From Clostridia bacterium (lineage in GTDB: Bacteria; Bacillota; Clostridia; Oscillospirales; Acutalibacteraceae), in contig JAFOXT010000110.1 of NCBI GenBank assembly GCA_017425745.1, positions 1 through 6,960 on the forward strand: a stretch of DNA of 6,960 nt, in the 5' to 3' direction. Under the pieces are notes generated by a model, which did not search any database, was not told the DNA's origin, and saw only the letters and a list, made by a program, of their open reading frames with translations. Positions 1 through 6,674 of this stretch are shown here, piece after piece. The translations under genes and the position numbers were made by a program. Every line of letters begins with the position of its first letter. Positions within the stretch are counted from its first letter, which is position 1.

Positions 1-1221
1 ACTAATAACAATACCAATTACGCAAAGCTTAATTCTTACAGTGCAAATGTAAAGAATCATTTCTTCCCTATGAGTGAAGTTGATACATTCATTGCTAACT
101 GCGTTTACGCTCAGAAGGTAATCAATGCAAAGCCTGCAATTACAGGTCTCAATTCAGCTATGGCGGCCGGTTATGATGTCAACAATCTTGCTGAAATGGA
201 AAGCATCTATACAGCTCAGAAGCCTAACCTTGATTTCCTTTCAGACAAGCAGGATATTATTGATTATGTTGCAGCAAATTATGACGGCTATTCAGGATTC
301 TCTCTTGCAAGTGCAACAGCATTTATGGATAAGCTTTTTGACGATATAGAGCTTTACAAGATAAGAGAAATCAAAAATGCAGTTGATGCTCTTCGTGCTC
401 AGTATCCTGATGCTGAAACTATTGCAAAAATTGATACAGATGCAGAGGGCAATTACATTAACGAAAACCTTACACTCTGGACTTCTTATGACATAATGGT
501 CGGTTACACAGCAGCTCTTGAGAGCTTCAGAGCAGAAAATGTTAGCGCTGTATTTACTGAGGGTACAGACTATGTTTATACCTTTAAGTCAGAGCTTAAG
601 TATGAATGGGATTACAGAGATGCTGAAGCACAGTACGAATCCTTCTATGCATGGTTCCTTCCTCTTATTTATCAGGATCTTACTGCTTATACAACAGAGC
701 AGATTATAAATACAGGCGTTGCAGCTAATATTCCCAATATTCCCAATGCAACATCAAAGAAGTCAGCCTATAATACTATGTATAACAAGTATACAGGTCT
801 TATCGGCGCAGATGCAATGAAGGTTATTTTCGGTGACGGCGAAAACGCTCTCGGTTATATCATTGATGACTATATTGCAAGACTTTATGCAGTTATCCTT
901 GCAAGACTTACCTCAGAGGTTAACACTGCAGTCGGCTATTACGACGCATTCGGCAAAATCACTCTTGATAACTTTGTAGCAGTTAAGGAAGCTGTTGACA
1001 GAGTTGAAAGAAACATCTGGACATTTATCAATAACAACAACTCTTCAATTATCTCTTCAAAGCTCAGAGCGGACTATAACAGACTCAGCACTCTTCTTAA
1101 TCAGTATAACAGCTTTGTTGCAGGCAACGGACTTTCAGGCTTTACACAGAGCCACCTTCACAATTCAAAGGGTGTGTTCCTTACCCGTGAGCCGTGGGAA
1201 GACGACCTTGCAAGAAAGACA
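1..1221 (+). other. N-terminal helical region of the giant protein, before the repeat units
   Basis: About 407 codons lacking the landmarks of the four downstream units. The sequence reads as long amphipathic helices with many Ala, Tyr, Asn and Asp residues. Three stretches look loosely alike: around 109-300 (from YAQKVINAK), around 355-545 (KIREIKNAVDALR, then YTAALESFRAE), and around 910-1130 (LDNFVAVKEAVDRVERN, then RADYNRLSTLLNQYNSF). This pattern recalls the small helical-bundle modules, such as FIVAR-type domains, that often occur in Gram-positive surface proteins. I could not align the stretches convincingly, so modular repetition here is only a suggestion. The region continues upstream of the window. 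Confidence 0.5.
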
Positions 1222-4200
1222 GGCGAAAACTACGATGTAACAGAGCAGAAAATTCTTGACACAATCAAGAAGCTTGACGCTTTCCTCGTAAGTAACGACT
1301 TTACAGAGCTTGTTGATATCGACCAGGATCCCAACAGAGATATTCTTCTCAGCGACTTTATCAAGGAATCAATGGCTCAGGTGTTCTATACCAACGATTT
1401 CGTAAATATGCTTATGAACATCGTTTATCCTGCTCTTGCAAAGACACTTGAGGATGTTTACAATGGTCTTCCAAAGACGTATGATACAGGTATATGGGGT
1501 GTAGGTTCAGTTAACCTTTCATATAATTCGCTTACAGAAATCATCAACAAAACAGGTATCGGCATTTATCCCAATCAGGTTGACGATTTTGTTGCAAGCG
1601 GTTACGGAACAGCTAAAACTCAGCTTTCAAAGGCTTCCAGCTGGAAAGCTCTTCAGAACGCTGAAGGTAACCTTACTCTTGACTGGGGTATCGATTCAAT
1701 CAAACCCGAAAACTACAGCTCAACATCAGCTTACCTTACTGCTAAGAAGAATAAGTTCCTCGGCGCAATGGCTGAATCCTTTGATGCTATTCTTCCTCTT
1801 ATCAGAGTTCTTCTTGCAGACAGAGATGATATGAGTCTTACTGCAACTCACGCCGGCTCAGCAAGTAAGAGTATTTTCTCTCTTGACGGTGACCTTGTTC
1901 TTAATGCAGACGGATGCGCAGGTTATTCCGATGTTGTTGTACCTATTCTTGAAGCCTTCGGCTGTTCAGGAATCCAGAATTACAACACAGTTAAGAATTA
2001 CACAACCTCAAGACAGTTTGTAGATGCAATCTTCAATCCCATTATCAACCTTATTGAAGTTAAGCTTGCAAAGGCTCCCGCAGAAACAATCTGCTCCATT
2101 CTTCCCAATCTTGCTTATGCAATTCCCTTTGATAAGCTCTGGGATCTTATAGACCTTCTCAATATCAGAATTTACTACACAGTTGACGACTCAATTCTCG
2201 GCATCAAGGTTATTGACAGAGCTCCTATTGATGTTAAGTTCAACACCTTCCTCACAAAGAGCTCACTTCCTCTTGATTTCGACATTTCAAACTTCTCCTC
2301 AACTCTTAAGTATATTCTCGGCTCAATGCTTCCCGGTATTGACTTTGATAAGCTTCCTATTCTTAACTCAGGTAAGTTTATAAGACACGCTAAGCTCAAC
2401 ACCAACGCTTCAACTCTCCGTCACTCAGGTAAGAGAACAAATCTTGAAGCTGATAAGGCAGATGTTTTTGTAGAATTCCTTTATTATCTTGCTTCCTGCC
2501 TTGGTGACAAAGCCTTTGTTGAAGAGCTGCTTAACGCATTTATGCCAACTGAAGACGGCTCAAGTGCTCTTACTCCCGAGGTTGAAACTCTTATTGAAAA
2601 TATTTATACTAATCCCGATATGGCAATTGCCGCAACCATTGAGCTTCTCAATCAGCAGAAATATGCTCTTGAAAATTACAACTGGTATAACGGCACTGTA
2701 GGCGGTACGGTTGAAGGACTTACACCTGCAAATGAGGTTTACCTCAGCTATAGCAACAACTGGACAAAGGAAACAGCTGATTATGTTGACGCAAACCTTA
2801 ATGAGCTTGTTGCAGTAATTATGGAAATGGCTGAAAGCGACCTTGACATTGGTGCAGAAATTACCAAGCTTATAAACTCACTCTTCACAAACAAAACACT
2901 TACAGACCTTGCAAGAGCTGTTGCAGGCGTTTCAGGTATTCTTCCTCAGAAGGCACTTGATATAATTGAGAAAGAAATCGGAATAGACCTTACTGTATTC
3001 AATCAGTATGCTGAACTTGCAGACGATTACAGCTGGGGCTTTGAAGACGGAGACCGTGACGGCTTTATAGAAGCAATTCTTACAATGCTTTCAGAGCTTG
3101 AGCCTCTTTACGGTGTGATTTTCTTCAATGAAAACCTTACTCTTTTCAAGGATGTAAACAATAAAGACCTTGTAACCTTCTACGGTAATAACGGTTACGA
3201 TACAGCAATTATTCCTCTTCTCGAGGCTCTTGGCTGTGAACTTATTGAAGGCAGCTACAACAGTGCTAATGCAGAAGAGGGCGTAAGAGCAATAATCAAG
3301 TCAATCACAGATAAGCTTGATGAAATTGCAGTTGATCCCATTAACAAGCTTCTTGAAATTCTTCCCGGTGTAATTTACTATGCCGCAAGCGATGCTCTTA
3401 CAACAGGTGTAAGAAACATTCTTCATCCTGTATATGTAATTCTTGACACTATCCGTCCTCTTTACGATATCGACCTCAACGAAATGCTTGACCTCAGCGC
3501 TCTTGAAATTGATATCAACGATATGGGCCTTTCATTCCTTCTGGGTATGGTTGAAAAAATGTCAGGCATCAAGATGGATAAGGCTGAAACAGTAATCTAT
3601 GACCTTTGCAAGGTTATAGGTGTGGATTACGATTCAGCAAGTGCATTTGTAGGCGCAGGCCGCAAGGGTGCATACACTGAAGGTGTATTTGACAGAGCTG
3701 ATATGATTACAGTTATAATCAGCCTTCTCCTTGAGCTTCTTGAGGATGAAGAAAACGCTGCAGCCTTTGATAAGCTTCTTCAGGCTGAAAACTTCTCAGC
3801 GGCACTTCTTAATTTCTTCAACGGCGTTGAGCCCACAACAAAGCCTATTAACTGGATGTACTTCTTCGGTGAAGGTCACGACTTCACTCAGGACGATTTT
3901 GATACAGGTGTAAACATTGTTCCCACACTCGAAGCACTGACCTATCCCAATGACTGGACAAAGGAAAGCGCAGCTTATATTGACGAAAATCTTGACGCAG
4001 TGCTTGGCGATATTTTCAAAGCAATGGGTGTTCAGAATTTGTCAGACCTTGTAAGCGGACTTCTTAATATTTACTCAACAGAAACCGTTCAGGAGCTTGC
4101 TGATTCAATCAAGAAGGTATTCACAGATTTTGACGATAAGCTTTTTGAGGCAGCAAATGTAGTTCTCGATGTAGACCTTAAGGCTCTTACAGAATATACA

Positions 4201-6570
4201 GCACCTGAAGGTATTGACACTGCAGAAGAATTTGCAGATGCACTTTCAGATATGCTCGGCACTGTACCCAGTCTTGTTGACTGGATTTTCCGCGGTGAAG
4301 ATTTCAGATTCTTCACAGGTACAGAAAAAGATGCTGAAGGAAATTATGTATACAATGATATAGTTGTAATCAAGGGTGCTGAAGGCTATAAGAAGGGTGT
4401 AGCACCGATTCTCGAAGCACTCGGCTGTGAAAACATTCCTGCAGGTGACGAGGAAGACCTTGTTGAGCTTGTTCTTAAAATGATTTTTGCAAGACTTGAC
4501 GAGCTTCTCAGCGATGCTGATGAGCTTCTTGAGGCTCTTCCCAACATAATTTACTTCCTCAACGCAGACGGTCTTACAAACAGCGTTTATAATGCACTCA
4601 GCGCACTTTACGCTTTTGCAGAATCTATTGAAGGCCTCGGTGAAGAAATTGATATCAACAATCTCTTCGGTATTGATATTTCAAAGCTTTCATTTGTTGA
4701 TGTTATCGGACTTCTTGAAACCGAAACAGGTCTGAACCTCACTCCTGTAAAGGAAATATTCGGCTTACTTGCAATCGGCACAATCAAAACATATCCTTCA
4801 ATGAGCGGTGATTATGCTTACAGAATGACATACACTGAAGGCGAAGGCAGAAAGGATATGATAACCCTTATTCTCACTGTTATGCTTCAGGTTGTAAAGC
4901 TTGAAGGCAACGAAGAATATCTCCGCGAGCTTCTCGGCGAAGAAGCTTTCAGCCTTGTGCTTAATCTTCTTAACCTTGAACAGAGCGAAATGAAGGATAT
5001 CAATTATCTCTGGACAGAATATGCAGACACTGACAAGGTGTTCTCAGCAATTGAAACCTCAGTGCTTTATGCAGGACACGAATACGGCCCGCGTTACACC
5101 GAGGAAATGGCTCAGTATATTGCAGATAATATAGAAACATTCATCAACAACATTATCTATCTTCTCGGTATCAAGATGAACGGACAGAATCTCAATACTC
5201 TCAAGGATGTATTGGGTGCTGTGGTTAACGGTTCACTTTACAACAGCAAAAATGCCCAGGCAATTCTTGATGTGCTTCTTGACGCAGTGAACGAAATTTA
5301 TAAGCTTGATGGCGGTAAGCATATTGCAGAGCTTATTAAAACATCTCTCGGCGTAGATTTCTCAGTCTGGGAAAATTATAAGGTTCCTGCTTTTGATAAT
5401 GACAGAGCAATGTTCACAAAGGTGATTTGCGAAATTCTTGAACCGGCTTATCCCGTTCTTGAATGGGCACTCTGCAACAAAAACTTCAGCTTCTTTGTTG
5501 ATGAAAACAAAAATGACCTTGTAACAATTCTCGGCGCAGAAGGTTATGCTTACGGTGTGATTCCTCTTCTTGAAGCTCTTGATTGCAAGGGTGTAATTAC
5601 TCCCGATGCTTACTACAATGCAGTTGAAGGCGACAAGAACGCTCTTATTACATCAATTCTCAATCCTCTCTTTGACAGAGTTGATGATATTATGACTGCA
5701 CCTGCAGATAAGATTCTTGACCTTCTTCCCAATGTGATTTACTTCATTAACTCAGGCGGACTTGATACATGCTTCAAGAATGCTCTCAATGCAGTATACA
5801 CACTTCTTGATGCAATGAAGCCCCTTGTTGAAGTTGATCTTTACGAGCTTATCAATATCAGACTTGACGAAGTTACATTTGAAAGTCTCTTTAAGCTTAT
5901 GATTGACCTTATTGAAGAAAACACAGGTCTTTCATTCACAGCAATCAATGCCAATGCAATTGCAGAGCTTACAACAGGTAAGCTTATAAGCTATACTTCA
6001 GCAAACGGCAAGACTGCATACAGAATGGTTTACGAATCAGAGGCTTCAAAGGCTGATATGGTAACAATTACACTCAGACTTGTTATCACCTTCCTTATGA
6101 CTGCGTACAACAGAGAGGTTGCAATTTCTCTTCTTAAGCAGTATCTGGATATGGATAAGAACGCTGAAAAGTATATCCGTGCAGTGCTTGAAGCAATTGC
6201 AGATTGCACAGTAAACACACATCTCGGTATGGATAGCGCTCTTGCAACAGTTTACTATGTATTCTATGGCGCTGATATAGCAGCAGACAACGCAGTAAGC
6301 GGCAAAAAGGATCTTGACAATGCATGGATTTCACGTCTTAAAGAGCTTGGCCTTTCAGAAGATCGTGAAGAAGAAACCGTTGGTAATCTCATTGCTGATA
6401 TTCTGGATATCGTATTCAGTGATGAAGGCACTGAGCCCGGCAACGGAAATGATGTTATCGGTTCAAACGGTGTAGCCGGAAATGGCGGAATCAGCTTCTT
6501 CCAGAGAATCAAAATGTTCTTTGAGGAAATTGCAGCATTCTTCAGAAATCTTTTCAGCTTCGGTAAATAA
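1..6570 (+). CDS. Giant multi-repeat, probably extracellular protein of unknown function (5' partial)
   Basis: The frame is open from base 1 to the TAA at 6568-6570, giving 2189 visible codons. The ATG at 70 is not a credible start: no Shine-Dalgarno sequence precedes it and the 23 codons before it read on as similar Asn-rich protein. The real start and any signal peptide are therefore outside the window. In order the protein shows a helical N-terminal part (codons 1-407), four diverged units of about 380-510 residues (codons 408 to about 2100), a short charged helical stretch, a Gly/Asn-rich linker and a Phe-heptad tail. It looks almost wholly alpha-helical, rich in Leu, Ile, Asp, Glu, Asn and Tyr, and poor in Cys (13 counted after codon 23). 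I see no catalytic motif, LPXTG sorting signal, transmembrane anchor, dockerin or SLH domain. Size, repetition and lack of enzyme motifs suggest a secreted or surface structural or adhesive role. This is inference; the family is not recognised. Confidence 0.93.
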   Translation, partial: TNNNTNYAKLNSYSANVKNHFFPMSEVDTFIANCVYAQKVINAKPAITGLNSAMAAGYDVNNLAEMESIYTAQKPNLDFLSDKQDIIDYVAANYDGYSGFSLASATAFMDKLFDDIELYKIREIKNAVDALRAQYPDAETIAKIDTDAEGNYINENLTLWTSYDIMVGYTAALESFRAENVSAVFTEGTDYVYTFKSELKYEWDYRDAEAQYESFYAWFLPLIYQDLTAYTTEQIINTGVAANIPNIPNATSKKSAYNTMYNKYTGLIGADAMKVIFGDGENALGYIIDDYIARLYAVILARLTSEVNTAVGYYDAFGKITLDNFVAVKEAVDRVERNIWTFINNNNSSIISSKLRADYNRLSTLLNQYNSFVAGNGLSGFTQSHLHNSKGVFLTREPWEDDLARKTGENYDVTEQKILDTIKKLDAFLVSNDFTELVDIDQDPNRDILLSDFIKESMAQVFYTNDFVNMLMNIVYPALAKTLEDVYNGLPKTYDTGIWGVGSVNLSYNSLTEIINKTGIGIYPNQVDDFVASGYGTAKTQLSKASSWKALQNAEGNLTLDWGIDSIKPENYSSTSAYLTAKKNKFLGAMAESFDAILPLIRVLLADRDDMSLTATHAGSASKSIFSLDGDLVLNADGCAGYSDVVVPILEAFGCSGIQNYNTVKNYTTSRQFVDAIFNPIINLIEVKLAKAPAETICSILPNLAYAIPFDKLWDLIDLLNIRIYYTVDDSILGIKVIDRAPIDVKFNTFLTKSSLPLDFDISNFSSTLKYILGSMLPGIDFDKLPILNSGKFIRHAKLNTNASTLRHSGKRTNLEADKADVFVEFLYYLASCLGDKAFVEELLNAFMPTEDGSSALTPEVETLIENIYTNPDMAIAATIELLNQQKYALENYNWYNGTVGGTVEGLTPANEVYLSYSNNWTKETADYVDANLNELVAVIMEMAESDLDIGAEITKLINSLFTNKTLTDLARAVAGVSGILPQKALDIIEKEIGIDLTVFNQYAELADDYSWGFEDGDRDGFIEAILTMLSELEPLYGVIFFNENLTLFKDVNNKDLVTFYGNNGYDTAIIPLLEALGCELIEGSYNSANAEEGVRAIIKSITDKLDEIAVDPINKLLEILPGVIYYAASDALTTGVRNILHPVYVILDTIRPLYDIDLNEMLDLSALEIDINDMGLSFLLGMVEKMSGIKMDKAETVIYDLCKVIGVDYDSASAFVGAGRKGAYTEGVFDRADMITVIISLLLELLEDEENAAAFDKLLQAENFSAALLNFFNGVEPTTKPINWMYFFGEGHDFTQDDFDTGVNIVPTLEALTYPNDWTKESAAYIDENLDAVLGDIFKAMGVQNLSDLVSGLLNIYSTETVQELADSIKKVFTDFDDKLFEAANVVLDVDLKALTEYTAPEGIDTAEEFADALSDMLGTVPSLVDWIFRGEDFRFFTGTEKDAEGNYVYNDIVVIKGAEGYKKGVAPILEALGCENIPAGDEEDLVELVLKMIFARLDELLSDADELLEALPNIIYFLNADGLTNSVYNALSALYAFAESIEGLGEEIDINNLFGIDISKLSFVDVIGLLETETGLNLTPVKEIFGLLAIGTIKTYPSMSGDYAYRMTYTEGEGRKDMITLILTVMLQVVKLEGNEEYLRELLGEEAFSLVLNLLNLEQSEMKDINYLWTEYADTDKVFSAIETSVLYAGHEYGPRYTEEMAQYIADNIETFINNIIYLLGIKMNGQNLNTLKDVLGAVVNGSLYNSKNAQAILDVLLDAVNEIYKLDGGKHIAELIKTSLGVDFSVWENYKVPAFDNDRAMFTKVICEILEPAYPVLEWALCNKNFSFFVDENKNDLVTILGAEGYAYGVIPLLEALDCKGVITPDAYYNAVEGDKNALITSILNPLFDRVDDIMTAPADKILDLLPNVIYFINSGGLDTCFKNALNAVYTLLDAMKPLVEVDLYELINIRLDEVTFESLFKLMIDLIEENTGLSFTAINANAIAELTTGKLISYTSANGKTAYRMVYESEASKADMVTITLRLVITFLMTAYNREVAISLLKQYLDMDKNAEKYIRAVLEAIADCTVNTHLGMDSALATVYYVFYGADIAADNAVSGKKDLDNAWISRLKELGLSEDREEETVGNLIADILDIVFSDEGTEPGNGNDVIGSNGVAGNGGISFFQRIKMFFEEIAAFFRNLFSFGK
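727..747 (+). repeat. Short in-frame tandem repeat coding NIPNIPN
   Basis: The 9-bp unit AATATTCCC occurs twice in a row, followed by a third AAT, and encodes Asn-Ile-Pro-Asn-Ile-Pro-Asn. It sits between helical stretches in the N-terminal region and is followed by a polar ATSKKS segment, so it probably forms a loop or hinge. An exact 9-bp duplication suggests replication slippage. Confidence 0.75.
1222..2754 (+). repeat. Repeat unit 1 of the giant protein (most divergent, enlarged)
   Basis: This is the longest and least typical copy, about 511 codons. The landmarks shared with the other units are: the segment TGIGIYPNQVDDF (near 1552), matching IGIDL/LGVDF segments elsewhere; FLGAMAESFDAILPLIRVLL (near 1756); GYSDVVVPILEAFGC (Gly at 1921); SILPNLAYA (Leu-Pro at 2101); and ADKADVFVEFLYYLA (Asp at 2461). 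About 50 extra residues lie between the first two landmarks (about 1590-1755), and the stretch from 2161 to 2400 also differs strongly from the other copies. It ends in an aromatic linker containing NYNWYNG. The assignment rests on motif order, since similarity over much of the unit is weak. The start is approximate. Confidence 0.7.
2755..3948 (+). repeat. Repeat unit 2 of the giant protein
   Basis: About 398 codons. It opens with NNWTKETADYVDANL (Trp at 2761), followed by KEIGIDLTVFNQY and the Leu/Phe-rich segment ending FFNENLTLFKDV. Then come the hallmark GYDTAIIPLLEALGC (Gly at 3193), the hydrophobic helix EILPGVIYYA (Leu-Pro at 3361), and FDRADMITVII (Asp at 3700). It closes with an aromatic linker containing INWMYFFGEG. 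The hallmark-to-hallmark distance from unit 2 to unit 3 is 1191 bp. Similarity to units 3 and 4 is clear by eye at protein level and local at DNA level. Confidence 0.85.
3949..5091 (+). repeat. Repeat unit 3 of the giant protein
   Basis: About 381 codons. It opens with NDWTKESAAYIDENL (Trp at 3955), nearly identical to the opening of unit 2. It continues with VLDVDLKALTEY, then IFRGEDFRFF and an acidic insertion (TEKDAEGNYVYND), the hallmark GYKKGVAPILEALGC (Gly at 4384), EALPNIIYFL (Leu-Pro at 4537), AYRMTYTEGEGRKDMITL (Asp at 4855), and a linker containing INYLWTEYAD. The distance between hallmarks from unit 3 to unit 4 is 1158 bp. Confidence 0.85.
5092..6300 (+). repeat. Repeat unit 4 of the giant protein (last copy)
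   Basis: About 400 codons. It opens with RYTEEMAQYIADNI, where Tyr at 5095 stands where units 2 and 3 have Trp. It continues with LGVDFSVWENY, ALCNKNFSFFVDEN, the hallmark GYAYGVIPLLEALDC (Gly at 5542, with Asp for Gly before the Cys), DLLPNVIYFI (ctt-ccc at 5725), and AYRMVYESEASKADMVT (Asp at 6055). The final part (VYYVFYGADIAADNAV) takes the place of the aromatic inter-unit linkers and leads into the C-terminal tail. The right boundary is approximate. Confidence 0.85.
6427..6567 (+). other. Gly/Asn-rich linker and Phe-heptad amphipathic C-terminal tail
   Basis: Bases 6427-6489 encode a flexible linker rich in Gly and Asn (TEPGNGNDVIG, then SNGVAGNGG). Bases 6490-6567 encode the last 26 residues. 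There Phe-Phe pairs start at 6496, 6517 and 6538, exactly seven codons apart, with Ile, Ile and Leu three residues after each pair and a final Phe at 6559. The pattern FFxxΦxx puts all large hydrophobics on one face of a helix and Gln, Arg, Lys, Glu and Asn on the other. I recall similar aromatic tails on other secreted proteins of gut Clostridia, but cannot verify that here. The tail could bind membrane or wall, mediate oligomerisation, or act as a secretion or sorting signal. Confidence 0.7.
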
Positions 6571-6579
6571 GCTTAAACC

Positions 6580-6610
6580 AGGACCCGTCGGCTTTTGGCT
6601 GACGGGTCTT
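6580..6610 (+). terminator. GC-rich hairpin after the giant gene, likely transcription terminator
   Basis: GACCCGTC at 6582-6589 pairs perfectly with GACGGGTC at 6601-6608. The stem extends inward by a G-U and two G-C pairs to a small U-rich loop, and outward by a wobble and an A-U pair. It begins about 10-12 bases after the stop codon of the giant gene, the usual place for an intrinsic terminator. The downstream tract (TTCTGATATATT) is only moderately U-rich, so it may be leaky alone and backed up by the next hairpin. Confidence 0.72.
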
Positions 6611-6630
6611 CTGATATATTAGTGTCAATG

Positions 6631-6672
6631 AAAAAACAGCTGTAAAACCAAACGGTTTTTACAGCTGTTTTG
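6631..6672. terminator. Long hairpin between convergent genes, likely bidirectional terminator
   Basis: AAAACAGCTGTA at 6633-6644 pairs perfectly with TACAGCTGTTTT at 6660-6671. The stem continues through three A-U and two G-C pairs, skipping one unpaired T at 6656, to the loop AAAC, for about 17 pairs in total. On the plus strand it is followed by TTTTGCTTTATTTTATTT; on the minus strand the AAAAAA at 6631-6636 reads as a U run. It lies four bases past the stop of the minus-strand gene and so suits termination of both converging transcripts. Confidence 0.82.
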
Positions 6673-6674
6673 CT

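Noticed and set aside
70..72. ATG at 70 as the start of the giant protein
   Set aside because: The frame is open to base 1 and no Shine-Dalgarno or promoter-like sequence precedes it. It is an internal Met of a longer protein.
125..3913. Several 60-84 codon open frames on the plus strand in other frames (125-349, 518-709, 995-1240, 1580-1834, 2183-2383, 2489-2701, 3731-3913)
   Set aside because: All lie wholly inside the giant gene, have low-complexity Leu/Ser/Gln-rich products caused by reading CTT-, TCA- and CAG-rich codons out of frame, and lack ribosome binding sites.
1222..6300. Assembly or recent tandem DNA duplication explaining the repeats
   Set aside because: The copies differ in length and are strongly diverged at the DNA level, with only short near-identical stretches at the hallmark. 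They are old coding repeats, not an assembly error.
2175..6512. Antisense open frames at 2175-2405, 4089-4316, 6030-6218, 6134-6334 and 6264-6512
   Set aside because: They oppose strongly coding sequence, give Ser-rich shadow products, and show no start signals. None looks like a real protein.
6430..6567. LPXTG sortase signal, transmembrane anchor or dockerin at the C terminus
   Set aside because: No LPXTG-like pentapeptide, no uninterrupted hydrophobic span of about 20 residues (the tail has Arg, Lys and Glu at regular intervals), and no paired Ca-binding dockerin loops.
6571..6674. Small RNA, riboswitch or attachment site in the intergenic region
   Set aside because: The hairpins are fully explained as terminators of two convergent genes, and no promoter or conserved RNA motif is visible in only 104 bases.
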